NCBI GenBank assembly: GCA_002938195.1
Contig: PTKX01000013.1
Span: forward strand, 1 to 32,234
Source of the DNA: Alphaproteobacteria bacterium MarineAlpha5_Bin7
GTDB lineage: Bacteria; Pseudomonadota; Alphaproteobacteria; HIMB59; GCA-002718135
DNA: 32,234 nt
Direction: 5' to 3'
Made by a program: the position numbers and the translations under genes. The notes beneath the pieces are model-generated. The model was given only the letters and a program-made list of their open reading frames with translations. It was not told the origin of the DNA and did no database searches. This document shows positions 8,517 through 16,515 of the stretch, one piece after another (the stretch's first letter is position 1; each line of letters begins with the position of its first letter).

Positions 8517-9415
8517 TTGCTAAATATAGCAGCGGCACCCAGTAGGGCAGCATCATTTTTTAGTTTTGAATTAATAATAGGAATTTTTTTACAACTTTTT
8601 GCAAAAATATATTTTCTTGTATATTTAATCATCATTTTGTTTAGAAATTTATTATTTAAGGCAACTCCTCCACCCAATATCACACATTGTGGATCTAAAA
8701 TATTAACTAGAAGAGCTATTAAAGATCCAAGAGATTTTGCTATATCTTCTAGGTATTTTTTTTGTTTTAAATTCAATTTATTAATTCTGCCAAAATCATC
8801 AATGTTTTTTTTATTAATAATTTTAAATAATTTTTTTGTAATTGACTTTCCCGAGTAATAGTCTTCTGGCACCAAATTGAAATTCTTATTTTTTATTGGA
8901 TTAAATAAATTTATTTCACTTGAAGCAAAATGTATTGCAAAGCCATTATATCCAGAATAGATTTTTTTGTTTTGATATAAAGCATAACTTAGACCTGTTC
9001 CGATATTAACAAATATAAGATTCTTATATTTCTTACCTGCTCCATATAATTTTTCTCCCCTTAATGCATTTCTTACATCTGAATCTGCTTTTGCTTTAAT
9101 TTTAAAATCTTGAAAATGTTTTTTAAAGCTTAAATTCTCCCATTTAAAATTAAATGCTCCTTTTATTATTCCATCATTATTAATTAATTCTGGAACACCA
9201 ATTCCAATTTTATTTATTTTTATTGAATATTCTCTTTGCGCTATTCTAATAATTTTTAATGCATTTTTAGTAATATTTAATAAATTCTTTTTATCATTTT
9301 TGAAAGTTTTAGACTTAATTTCAATTTTTTTTATGACTTTACCTTTATTCAAATCAATAATACCAATACTTGTTTTAGTACCCCCTACATCGATACCTAA
9401 AGAATATTTTGTCAT
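8513..9415 (-). CDS. ROK-family protein, probable sugar kinase lacking the zinc motif
   Basis: A 300-residue ROK (repressor/ORF/kinase) protein without an N-terminal DNA-binding domain, so it is a kinase type. The ATP-binding loop is GIDVGGTKT (7-15). The catalytic Asp is probably Asp113 in DSDVRNALRGE, the second phosphate loop is VNIGTG (136-141), and LGGGVALN lies near the C-terminus. The usual ExGH and CxCGxxGCxE zinc-binding motifs cannot be found: the region reads GFAIHF (159-164), and NLVPEDYYSG (180-189) follows with no cysteines. It overlaps the start of the downstream part of the NagB-like gene by 4 bases and is co-transcribed with it, which suggests amino-sugar or hexose phosphorylation. 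The protein is unusually rich in Lys, Asn and Ile, more so than the transport genes on either side. Confidence 0.8.
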   Translation of the reverse strand: MTKYSLGIDVGGTKTSIGIIDLNKGKVIKKIEIKSKTFKNDKKNLLNITKNALKIIRIAQREYSIKINKIGIGVPELINNDGIIKGAFNFKWENLSFKKHFQDFKIKAKADSDVRNALRGEKLYGAGKKYKNLIFVNIGTGLSYALYQNKKIYSGYNGFAIHFASSEINLFNPIKNKNFNLVPEDYYSGKSITKKLFKIINKKNIDDFGRINKLNLKQKKYLEDIAKSLGSLIALLVNILDPQCVILGGGVALNNKFLNKMMIKYTRKYIFAKSCKKIPIINSKLKNDAALLGAAAIFSN

Positions 9416-10182
9416 TTAATATTTAGTGCATTCATATCTATATATATATCATTTTTTTTGCATTCATATATTATAGTTGATGGCCAATTTTTGTTAAAAT
9501 ATTTTTTGCGTAATATAATTTTTGTAGCATCTCTTTTTTCTTTTCCTGATAGCACTAATATTGCTTTTTTAGATAATTTACGGATAGTTCCTAAACCTAC
9601 TGTAACTCCATATTTTGGAACTTCTTTTAAAGATTTAAATTTAGGAAAAGTTTTAAGATTATCAGTTCTAGTTTCTTTTGATAATTTAGTTATATGAGTG
9701 ATAGAATTTTTTTTTGATTTAAAATTATTAAATGCAACGTGACCATCTGTTGATCCTGAAGCTAAAAGAAATATATCTATACCCCCCATCTTTTTAATTA
9801 AGTTATCATAATTTTTAACATTTTCTACTTTAGGGAAAAAAATATTCTCTTTTATCAATTTATTTTTTGTTTTTTTATAATTAAATAATTTTTGAATAAC
9901 TTTGTACGAATATCTAACACAACTAAAGTGGTCTTTTTGATTACATAATTTGTATCTATTATTTTTTGTTTTAATTACATATTCGTCCATCATAAATATT
10001 TTTACATTATTTAAGTCAATATTCATTTTGTAACTGTAATAACCTATATATTTATATGTTTTTTTAAGAGACCTACCTCCAGGACAACCTATATTAAAAT
10101 TTTTCTTTTTATTTATTTTTTTAACGATAAATTTTGCTAATTCTTTTGATAATTGCTTATTTTCTTTGAATTTTTTTAACAT
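9412..10182 (-). CDS. NagB-like glucosamine-6-phosphate deaminase/6-phosphogluconolactonase-family protein
   Basis: A 256-residue protein of the NagB/RpiA-like fold, close to the length of NagB. Family marks are the phosphate loop PGGRS (34-38), MMDEY (64-68), TDGHVAFN (145-152), the KETRTDN stretch, VTVGLGTI (near 194-201) and WPST near the C-terminus. Asp146 and His148 match the catalytic Asp and His of E. coli NagB, but the Glu that follows in its FNEP motif is Asn153 here (FNNF). It is therefore a divergent deaminase or isomerase, and classical GlcN6P deaminase activity is not certain. It is upstream of the ROK gene in a two-gene minus-strand operon and diverges from the binding-protein gene at 10324. 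It is extremely lysine-rich. Confidence 0.75.
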   Translation of the reverse strand: MLKKFKENKQLSKELAKFIVKKINKKKNFNIGCPGGRSLKKTYKYIGYYSYKMNIDLNNVKIFMMDEYVIKTKNNRYKLCNQKDHFSCVRYSYKVIQKLFNYKKTKNKLIKENIFFPKVENVKNYDNLIKKMGGIDIFLLASGSTDGHVAFNNFKSKKNSITHITKLSKETRTDNLKTFPKFKSLKEVPKYGVTVGLGTIRKLSKKAILVLSGKEKRDATKIILRKKYFNKNWPSTIIYECKKNDIYIDMNALNIK

Positions 10183-10209
10183 AAATATTTCTATCTTGTT
10201 AGCATTGCC

Positions 10210-10237
10210 TTGACATCAAATTTAAACAATTTATCTT
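10210..10237 (+). promoter_or_regulatory. Candidate promoter for the Pot-type binding-protein gene
   Basis: A perfect -35 hexamer TTGACA (10210-10215) is followed after 16 bases by TATCTT (10232-10237). It lies in the 141-base divergent gap between the NagB-like gene and the binding-protein gene. A transcript would start near 10244, giving a leader of about 80 bases before the ATG at 10324. Confidence 0.45.
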
Positions 10238-10310
10238 ATTCAAATCTAAAAATTGATTTTAAATATAAAATATATTTTTTAAAGATTTTTAGCAAACATA
10301 TATGTATTTT

Positions 10311-10317
10311 GGGAGGT
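10311..10317 (+). promoter_or_regulatory. Strong ribosome binding site that fixes the start of the binding-protein gene
   Basis: GGGAGGT lies 6 bases before the ATG at 10324. It argues against the in-frame TTG at 10210, which belongs to the -35 box. The same GGGAGGTAA string precedes the second binding-protein gene at 20412-20420, whereas most other genes here have weak or no visible sites. Confidence 0.75.
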
Positions 10318-10323
10318 AAATAT

Positions 10324-11466
10324 ATGAATAAATATAAATCTGGTTTACGCAGAATTAGAAACTTTGGATTATCAAGAAGAAATTTTAATAAAGGACTTCT
10401 TGGAACTGCTGCCGCTGCTGGACTTGCGACTGCAGGTATACCTGGAACAGCATCTGCTGCTACAGATATTACTTTTTTAGGTTGGGAAGGTTATGATGCC
10501 GGTTTATTTGTTGATAGTTATTTAGCAGATAATGATATTAATTTAAATACAACTTATATTGGTAATAACGATGAAATTGTAAGCAAATTAGTATCTGGCG
10601 GAGTAGGAACAATTGATATTGTTACTCCATACATGGGTTATATCCCAATGATGGTAGCTGCAGATATTTTGCAACCTATAGATGAATCAAAGGTTCCAAA
10701 TTTATCAAAGATTCATCCTTTTTTTGTTAATGACCCTAATATAATTGTCGATGGTGTTCGTTATGGAGTTCCATTTACATGGGGATGTGCTCCGATGATG
10801 TATAATACAAAAGTTATTTCTAGCACTCCTGAATCTTGGGGCGACTTATTTAAACCTGAGTATAAAGGTAAAGTAGGAATGATGGATGATCCATTAGGAA
10901 ATATTATGCTTGCCGCTGTGATAGCAACTGATGCTGAGGTAGCTACAAGTTTAACAAAAAAACAATTGGATGATGCAATCAAATACTTAATAAGCTTAAA
11001 ATCAATCATCAGACTTAACACTCCAAGTTGGGGTGACTTGGCGGATGCATTAGCTAGAGGTGATGTTGTAATTACTTTTAGTGGATGGGAGACACTTAAG
11101 AAATTTTGTGTAGATAAAGGCGCTGATCATATTGATTATGTATATCCTAAAGAAGGTACATTTGCATGGTTAGATACTTTCAGTATTGCTAAAGATGCTC
11201 CAAATGCTGATATTGATCACAAACTTTGTGATATGATAGTTGATGTTCCAGCTCAAAAAATGATTGGTGATGAATTTATTCAAGGTATTACCAATTCTGA
11301 TGCAATTGCTCAATTAGGTATTTCAAAAGATTATTATCCATATGATGATCTAGATGGATTAGCTGATAGAGCTACTTTTTTTGCATTTCCTCCTTTAGAA
11401 GAGGGATCTGGCAAAACAACATTTAACGAATGGCTTGAAGCTTACGAAAGGTTTAAAGCTGCTTAA
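10324..11466 (+). CDS. Tat-exported extracellular solute-binding protein, PotD-like
   Basis: A 380-residue periplasmic binding protein of the PotD/spermidine-putrescine class. The start at 10324 is chosen because of the strong GGGAGGT site; the frame stays open to a TTG at 10210, but those extra 38 residues do not resemble an export signal. The N-terminus carries a twin-arginine motif LSRRNFNKG, an Ala/Gly-rich hydrophobic stretch and a likely cleavage site after TASA. The mature part begins with ITFLGWEGYD, typical of PotD-like proteins, and the WGDLF and KPEYKGKVG segments (FKPEYKGKVGMMDDP) are family-typical. It delivers its ligand to the permeases encoded at 11520-13120 and the ATPase at 7497-8516. 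A hairpin follows the gene. The ligand cannot be told from sequence. Confidence 0.9.
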   Translation: MNKYKSGLRRIRNFGLSRRNFNKGLLGTAAAAGLATAGIPGTASAATDITFLGWEGYDAGLFVDSYLADNDINLNTTYIGNNDEIVSKLVSGGVGTIDIVTPYMGYIPMMVAADILQPIDESKVPNLSKIHPFFVNDPNIIVDGVRYGVPFTWGCAPMMYNTKVISSTPESWGDLFKPEYKGKVGMMDDPLGNIMLAAVIATDAEVATSLTKKQLDDAIKYLISLKSIIRLNTPSWGDLADALARGDVVITFSGWETLKKFCVDKGADHIDYVYPKEGTFAWLDTFSIAKDAPNADIDHKLCDMIVDVPAQKMIGDEFIQGITNSDAIAQLGISKDYYPYDDLDGLADRATFFAFPPLEEGSGKTTFNEWLEAYERFKAA

Positions 11467-11479
11467 TTAATATACAGTC

Positions 11480-11510
11480 AAATGCTGCTAGATTTTATCT
11501 AGCAGCATTT
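11480..11510 (+). terminator. Strong hairpin with T tract after the binding-protein gene
   Basis: A perfect 13-base-pair stem (11480-11492 with 11498-11510) encloses a 5-base loop TTTTA and is followed by more T residues (11511-11514). It looks like an intrinsic terminator or a 3' mRNA-stabilising stem. It lies between the binding-protein stop codon and the permease ATG at 11520, so it probably lets the binding protein be made in excess over the permeases by partial termination or mRNA processing. Confidence 0.85.
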
Positions 11511-11519
11511 TTTTAAATA

Positions 11520-12350
11520 ATGAAAAATAGAAGCTTTTTACTAGTAACCCCTGCAATAGCAGTTTTTTCGTTATTATTTGTACTTCCTTTTATTTATTTT
11601 TTCTTAATAAGTTTATGGAAAATAAAATTTTTTAAACTTGTAAGAGATTTTAATTTAGTAAATTACGAAAAAGCAATTTTTAATTATATAGAAATATTCA
11701 TCACAACTTATTCCGTTAGCATTCCGGTTGCCATCATTACTACTGTTATTGGTTTTTACTATTCATATTTAGCAAGATTTAAAACTGGAAAGTTTGGGTC
11801 ATTAATGATTTTTATCGCTTTAATAACTCTTTTTGGCGGTTATCTGATGAAAATATATGCTTGGAAAACTATCTTAGGCAATGAAGGTATTATTAATTCA
11901 ATATTGATTTATTTTCACATTATAAAAGAACCATTATCTTTTTTATTATACACAAAACATGGACTAGTTATTACTTTTGTTCATTTCTTATTACCTTTTT
12001 CTATCTTGCCCACATATGCTGCAATGAGAGGAGTTAATGAAATTGAACTAGATTCAATGAAAGATTTAGGAGCAAAGTTTTATCATGTTCATTTTATGCT
12101 TTTTTTTCAAAGGTGTAGAACGGGCGTTTTAGCTTCGTTTGTATTTTGTTTATTAATTACTAGTGGAGATTATATTACTCCATACCTAATAGGAGGAAAA
12201 ATCACTTTTATTGGAAACATGATAGCTCCTAAGTTTGGGCAATTTTTTGATTGGCCTGGTGGTTCAGCAATGTCTTTTACTATGTTAGTAATTTCAATTT
12301 CAATTATATTAATAGTAAGTTTTCTATTTAAATTAACGGATCCAAAATGA
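11520..12350 (+). CDS. ABC transporter permease, PotB-like
   Basis: A 276-residue inner-membrane permease with about six hydrophobic segments, beginning with a strong N-terminal one (FLLVTPAIAVFSLLFVLPF). The cytoplasmic EAA-type coupling loop is visible in ELDSMKDLGAKFYHV, although the usual proline-glycine part is weak (RCRTGVLASF). The SGDYITPYLIGG segment that follows is characteristic of PotB-type permeases. The ATG is only 5 bases after the T tract of the hairpin and has no visible Shine-Dalgarno sequence, so translation may be low or coupled. The downstream permease gene overlaps its end by 4 bases, and the two form the membrane heterodimer. Confidence 0.9.
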   Translation: MKNRSFLLVTPAIAVFSLLFVLPFIYFFLISLWKIKFFKLVRDFNLVNYEKAIFNYIEIFITTYSVSIPVAIITTVIGFYYSYLARFKTGKFGSLMIFIALITLFGGYLMKIYAWKTILGNEGIINSILIYFHIIKEPLSFLLYTKHGLVITFVHFLLPFSILPTYAAMRGVNEIELDSMKDLGAKFYHVHFMLFFQRCRTGVLASFVFCLLITSGDYITPYLIGGKITFIGNMIAPKFGQFFDWPGGSAMSFTMLVISISIILIVSFLFKLTDPK

Positions 12351-13120
12351 TTATAAATAAATCTATTTCAATAATTTTTGCAATTTTACTTTCATTTTTT
12401 TTAATTTCTCCAATCTTTTTAGTCGTACTATTTGCTTTTACTGATAGGGCGCTTGCAACTTTCCCAATTAATTCCTTCTCTTTAAAATGGTGGATTGAAA
12501 TTTTTAATCACAGACAGTTTGCAAGTTGTTTTTTTAACAGTGTAATTATTGGATTATCTGTAGCTTTTGTTTCTTCAATAACAGGAACAATGGCAGCAAT
12601 AGGTTTATCAAAACTACCTACTAAAACAGCCTCAATAACTTTAGCTATAATAAGCATTCCAATTATGTTACCTCCGCTAGTTTTAGGAATTGCATTGCTA
12701 TCATTTTATGTTTCTATAGGCATGAAATTAGGATTGCATACGGTTATTATTAGTCACTTACTATTTACACAACCTTTTGTAATACTTGTTGTGTATGCAA
12801 GAATGGTTACATTTGATTATAGTGTAATAGATAGCGCAAGAGATCTCGGCGCTTCACCGTTTAAAGCTTTTATAACAATTACAATACCTATCATACAACC
12901 AGTCGTAATAGGCGCTGCCTTACTTGCAGTAGCTTTATCTGTTGATGATTTTATTATTACTTTTTTTACTATTGGAGCTGGAAATACCTTACCGACTTTG
13001 GTATTTGGGATGATGCGCACTTCCTTGCGTCCTTCTGTTAATGCAATAGGAACAATTATATTGTTAATGACTATTTCTTCTTCTATCATAGCTTTATGGA
13101 TTACTAGGTATAGAGGATAA
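12347..13120 (+). CDS. ABC transporter permease, PotC-like
   Basis: A 257-residue inner-membrane permease with about six membrane segments. The coupling loop is well formed (SARDLGASPFKAFITITIP), and the SVDDFIITFF segment near residue 200 is typical of PotC. It overlaps the upstream permease gene by 4 bases (ATGA type), and the stop codon TAA shares its last base with the ATG of the following dehydrogenase gene. That link makes the dehydrogenase part of the transporter operon and suggests it acts on the imported compound or a derivative. Confidence 0.92.
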   Translation: MIINKSISIIFAILLSFFLISPIFLVVLFAFTDRALATFPINSFSLKWWIEIFNHRQFASCFFNSVIIGLSVAFVSSITGTMAAIGLSKLPTKTASITLAIISIPIMLPPLVLGIALLSFYVSIGMKLGLHTVIISHLLFTQPFVILVVYARMVTFDYSVIDSARDLGASPFKAFITITIPIIQPVVIGAALLAVALSVDDFIITFFTIGAGNTLPTLVFGMMRTSLRPSVNAIGTIILLMTISSSIIALWITRYRG

Positions 13121-13923
13121 TGGATCAAATTTTAGAAGACAAAGTCGCAATTATTACTGGAGGTTCTTCGGGTATGGGAAGAGCTGGAGTTGAGTTATTT
13201 GCTGAAGCTGGGTGTCAAAGCATCATTGCAGATATAAATGAAAAAGAGGGTAATAATATAAAAAAATCTTTAATGGAAAAAAATCTTAAAGCTGATTTTT
13301 TTTATACTGATGTGACTAATTCTAAAAATGTTCAAGAAACTGTAAAGGAAGTGGCAAATAAATATGGTAAAATAGATATCTTATTTCATAATGCTGTAGA
13401 TGTTCCGCTTGTTAATAATCATGATAAAAGGATTACTGAATTGTCTGATGAAATTTGGAACAAAATTACAACATTAGTTTTAGATGGAGCTTTTTATTGC
13501 TCTAAATATGTGGGCAAACAAATGTTAAAGCAAAAATCAGGATCAATTATTCTAACAGCTACTACCGATGCTTTAATTGGTCAAGCAGGTATTGATGCTT
13601 ATACAGCTGCAAAAGGAGGCATTGTTTCGATGACTCGATCGATGGCGGCAGGTTTATCTCCAGAGGGAATAAGGGTCAATACAATTTGTCCAGGTTTTGT
13701 TGAAACACCTCATCAAATGAAATTTTTAAACGATCCTAAAGTAAGAAAGCAATTAGAGGATATACATTTAATGGGTATTTCTAAACCAAAGGACATAGCT
13801 GAGTTTGCATTATTTCTTGCTTCAGATAAATCGAGGTTAATGACAGGAGGAATTCACGTAGTTGATGCCGGTTATACTTCTTTTAAAGGTAAATTAGAGC
13901 TATTTGATCAAATAAGTTCTTAA
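13120..13923 (+). CDS. Short-chain dehydrogenase/reductase (SDR), first of three
   Basis: A 267-residue classical SDR oxidoreductase. The nucleotide-binding loop is TGGSSGMG (13-20), an acidic residue ends the second strand (IADIN, Asp38), which favours NAD over NADP, and the active-site YTAAK is at 161-165. The usual catalytic serine position seems to hold Thr148 (LTATTD), and the NAG motif reads HNAVD. These changes are tolerated in some SDRs but are unusual. The ATG overlaps the PotC-type permease stop codon by one base, so the gene belongs to the transport operon. It ends tail to tail with the next SDR, sharing the TTAA at 13920-13923. The substrate is probably a polyol, sugar or hydroxy acid. 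Confidence 0.87.
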   Translation: MDQILEDKVAIITGGSSGMGRAGVELFAEAGCQSIIADINEKEGNNIKKSLMEKNLKADFFYTDVTNSKNVQETVKEVANKYGKIDILFHNAVDVPLVNNHDKRITELSDEIWNKITTLVLDGAFYCSKYVGKQMLKQKSGSIILTATTDALIGQAGIDAYTAAKGGIVSMTRSMAAGLSPEGIRVNTICPGFVETPHQMKFLNDPKVRKQLEDIHLMGISKPKDIAEFALFLASDKSRLMTGGIHVVDAGYTSFKGKLELFDQISS

Positions 13924-14711
13924 CTTTTTGGATGAAAAACTTCATCTTGATTTTCAGGAATAGTTTGCCCTCCATCAATGGTAATTCCCTGGCCTGTAAT
14001 ATAAGAAGCTTCATCTGACGCAAGAAAACTTACTAACTTACCTATTTCATCAGTACTAGCCAATCTTCCCAAGGGTATAGATTTAGATTGTGATTTAATA
14101 TATTCATCTCCTCTTTCCAGTTTCATTCCATCTGACATAACGTTTCCAGGCACGATAGCATTAATATTTATATTATATTGAGATAATTCTATTGCAGCAG
14201 TTTTTACTAAACCCATTAAGCCAGATTTTGTAGCAGCATAATGAGCATGGCCACTTGCGCTAACAATTGTACCAGTTATAGACGAAGTGAAAATAACTTT
14301 TCCATATTTATTTTGCATAAAATGATTGAGCGCGCTTTGTAGTAAAAGAAAAGGACCTTTTAGATTTATGTTTATAACTTCATCCCATTCTTTTTCAGTA
14401 ATATCTTTAATCCAAGTCAGAGGATATATTCCTGCGTTCGCACATAAAATATCTAAACGCCCGTATTTACTAATAGCTAGATTTACAACTTTTTCATTGT
14501 CTTTTTTTGAGGATACACTGCCTTTAAAAAAAGTAACACATTTATCAAATTGAACATTAAGTTCGCTTTCTGTTTTTTCCCCATCTTCTTCATTTAAATC
14601 AAAAAAAATAACTTTTGCACCATTAATCAACAAAGACTTAACGATTCCCTTCCCAATTCCTCTTGCGCCACCAGTGACAATTGCAATTTTATTAGATAAT
14701 CTTTTGTTCAT
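13920..14711 (-). CDS. Short-chain dehydrogenase/reductase, second of three
   Basis: A 263-residue classical SDR on the minus strand. It has TGGARGIG (13-20), Asp38 at the end of strand two (FFDLN, NAD preference), CANAG (90-94), a catalytic serine in FTSSITG (141-147) and YAATK (158-162), with a Gly-rich C-terminal ITGQGITIDGG typical of the family. All catalytic residues are present, unlike the convergent SDR. It diverges from the PLP-enzyme gene with only 21 bases between start codons. It is 3-oxoacyl-ACP-reductase-like in general form, but the setting favours a sugar or polyol substrate. Confidence 0.88.
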   Translation of the reverse strand: MNKRLSNKIAIVTGGARGIGKGIVKSLLINGAKVIFFDLNEEDGEKTESELNVQFDKCVTFFKGSVSSKKDNEKVVNLAISKYGRLDILCANAGIYPLTWIKDITEKEWDEVININLKGPFLLLQSALNHFMQNKYGKVIFTSSITGTIVSASGHAHYAATKSGLMGLVKTAAIELSQYNININAIVPGNVMSDGMKLERGDEYIKSQSKSIPLGRLASTDEIGKLVSFLASDEASYITGQGITIDGGQTIPENQDEVFHPKS

Positions 14712-14718
14712 AAATTGA

Positions 14719-14731
14719 GTTTATGATAAAC
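14719..14731. promoter_or_regulatory. Palindrome in the 21-base divergent gap
   Basis: GTTTAT-G-ATAAAC is a perfect inverted repeat with 6-base arms around one base. It occupies most of the gap between the two divergent start codons (14711 and 14733), so a bound protein could affect both genes. AT-rich DNA makes chance palindromes common. Confidence 0.25.
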
Positions 14732-14732
14732 A

Positions 14733-15782
14733 ATGATTATGTCAAATAATTTTTTTCCATTATCTTCTGAAGAATTAACTAATAGAATAAATAAAATACC
14801 TAAAATTAAATTAGCAATATTGCCTACTGCATTAGAATATTTACCAAATATATCAAAAGAACTTGGAATAAATTTGTATATTAAAAGAGATGATTGTACA
14901 GCGTTAGCATTTGGTGGGAACAAAACGCGGCATTTAGAATTTATCATGGCTAAAGTTAAAAAAGGTGATTATGATTGTGTATTAACAGGTGCGGCATCTC
15001 AATCTAATTGGTGCAGACAAACAGTTGCTGCTGCAAATAAGTTAAGTTTGGAAACATATCTAGTCCTTATGCACGGAGTTAAAGGATCAAAAATGCAAGG
15101 AAATTTTTTATTATATAATTTAATGGGAGCAAATGTTGATATAGTTGAATGTGACAATCTTGAAGAAATACCTATGCATCTTGATAAAAAATATCAGCAA
15201 TTAGTAAAAGAAGGCAAAAAACCTTTTTTAATGAAAGGTGGTTTTGATCATGAAGATACTGTTTTAGCAGCAATTAGTTACGCTAATGCTATGGCTGAAA
15301 TTGATATTCAAATGAAAGAACATAATTTTATGGCTGACCATTTATTTGTGACTGCTGCTAATATGACACAAGCAGGTTGCGATCTTGGAAGTAAAATTTT
15401 AGGTTGGCCAACTAGAATTCAAGGAATATCTCCAGTATATTTTGAAATGAATATAAGAGAAGATATAGCAAGAATTTGTAACTCAGCAGCTAAAATGCTG
15501 GATTTAAATTTAGAGTTTTCATCGGAGATGATTAATAATGATAATAATTATGTTGGTGAAAAATATGGGGTACCAACAGAAGAAGGCATTCTTGCAATGA
15601 AATTGCTTGCAAAAAAAGAAGGCATCATATTAGATCCTGTTTATACCTCAAAGGGATTTTCAGCACTTATTGATTATGTAAAAAAAGGGATTATCAAAAA
15701 AGATCAAAATGTTATTTTTATTTTTACAGGAGGAAATCCAGCTGTGTTTGCATATAATGAGGAGATAACATCATATGAATAA
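14733..15782 (+). CDS. PLP-dependent deaminase/D-cysteine desulfhydrase-family enzyme
   Basis: A 349-residue fold-type II PLP enzyme of the ACC deaminase/D-cysteine desulfhydrase family, of usual length. Visible marks are YIKRDDCTALAFGGNKTRHLEF (in two parts: Lys51 in IKRDD and Lys64 in GGNKTRHLE), the latter typical of this family, LTGAASQSN (84-92) and FTGGNPAVFAY near the C-terminus. Which lysine holds PLP is best judged by alignment; Lys51 matches the classical position. After QSN the usual histidine is Trp93. ATGs at 14733 and 14739 are both possible starts. Candidate activities are D-cysteine desulfhydrase, L-cysteate sulfo-lyase (CuyA) or ACC deaminase. The next SDR gene overlaps its end by 8 bases. 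Confidence 0.82.
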   Translation: MIMSNNFFPLSSEELTNRINKIPKIKLAILPTALEYLPNISKELGINLYIKRDDCTALAFGGNKTRHLEFIMAKVKKGDYDCVLTGAASQSNWCRQTVAAANKLSLETYLVLMHGVKGSKMQGNFLLYNLMGANVDIVECDNLEEIPMHLDKKYQQLVKEGKKPFLMKGGFDHEDTVLAAISYANAMAEIDIQMKEHNFMADHLFVTAANMTQAGCDLGSKILGWPTRIQGISPVYFEMNIREDIARICNSAAKMLDLNLEFSSEMINNDNNYVGEKYGVPTEEGILAMKLLAKKEGIILDPVYTSKGFSALIDYVKKGIIKKDQNVIFIFTGGNPAVFAYNEEITSYE

Positions 15783-16515
15783 ATTTGATTTAAAAAATAA
15801 AGTTGCTTTAGTTACTGGAGGAGCACAAGGTTTTGGTTTAGCTATAGTTGAAAGATTACTTCAATCCGAGGCAGAAGTTATAATTTGGGACAATGATGAA
15901 AAAGTATTAAGTAATCTTAAACTAAATGGGAAAGTTCATAAATTTTTAGTTGATGTAACTGATTTTGATAATGTTCAAAAATCTACTAAAGAAACTTTTT
16001 CTATGGTAGATAAAATAGATATTTTAATTAATAACGCTGGAATAGCAGGCCCAAGTCACAAAACATGGGAATATCCAATAGAAGATTGGCAAAAAGTTAT
16101 TGATATCGATTTAAATGGAGTTTTTTATTGCTGTAAAAATATAGTTCCTCACATGATAGAGAATAATTATGGAAGAATAGTTAATATTGCTTCCATTGCA
16201 GGAAAAGAAGGAAACCCTAATGCTATGCCATATAGCGCAGCTAAAGCAGGGGTTATTGCTCTTACAAAATCATTAGGCAAAGAACTTGCTGATAAAAATA
16301 TAGCAGTTAATTGTGTAACACCAGCTGCTGCCAAAACTAGAATATTTGATCAAATTAGTGAAGAGCATATTAATTATATGTTATCCAAAATTCCTAGGAA
16401 CAGATTTGTTAGAGTAGAGGAGTTAGCTTCTATGGTTGCTTGGATGGTTTCAGATGAAAATTCCTTTACTACTGGTGCAGTTTTTGATTTAAGTGGTGGA
16501 AGGGCCACCTATTAA
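15775..16515 (+). CDS. Short-chain dehydrogenase/reductase, third of three
   Basis: A 246-residue SDR of FabG-like size. It has TGGAQGFG (14-21), Asp39 at the end of strand two (IWDND, NAD preference), INNAG (85-89), catalytic Ser140 (NIASIAG) and YSAAK (153-157), and ends with [10 protein letters not shown]. The family includes 2-keto-3-deoxy-L-fuconate dehydrogenase and many sugar or polyol dehydrogenases. Its ATG overlaps the PLP-enzyme gene by 8 bases, and the TIM-barrel gene begins before its stop codon, so the three are one operon. The exact substrate cannot be read from sequence. Confidence 0.88.
   Translation: MNKFDLKNKVALVTGGAQGFGLAIVERLLQSEAEVIIWDNDEKVLSNLKLNGKVHKFLVDVTDFDNVQKSTKETFSMVDKIDILINNAGIAGPSHKTWEYPIEDWQKVIDIDLNGVFYCCKNIVPHMIENNYGRIVNIASIAGKEGNPNAMPYSAAKAGVIALTKSLGKELADKNIAVNCVTPAAAKTRIFDQISEEHINYMLSKIPRNRFVRVEELASMVAWMVSDENSFTTGAVFDLSGGRATY

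Noticed and set aside
8517-8858. Plus-strand open frame of 113 residues
   Set aside because: It is antisense to the ROK gene, which shows clear kinase motifs.
10210-10323. In-frame extension of the Pot-type binding protein to a TTG start at 10210
   Set aside because: The TTG is part of the TTGACA -35 box, the extra residues do not resemble a signal peptide, and a strong GGGAGGT site precedes the ATG at 10324.
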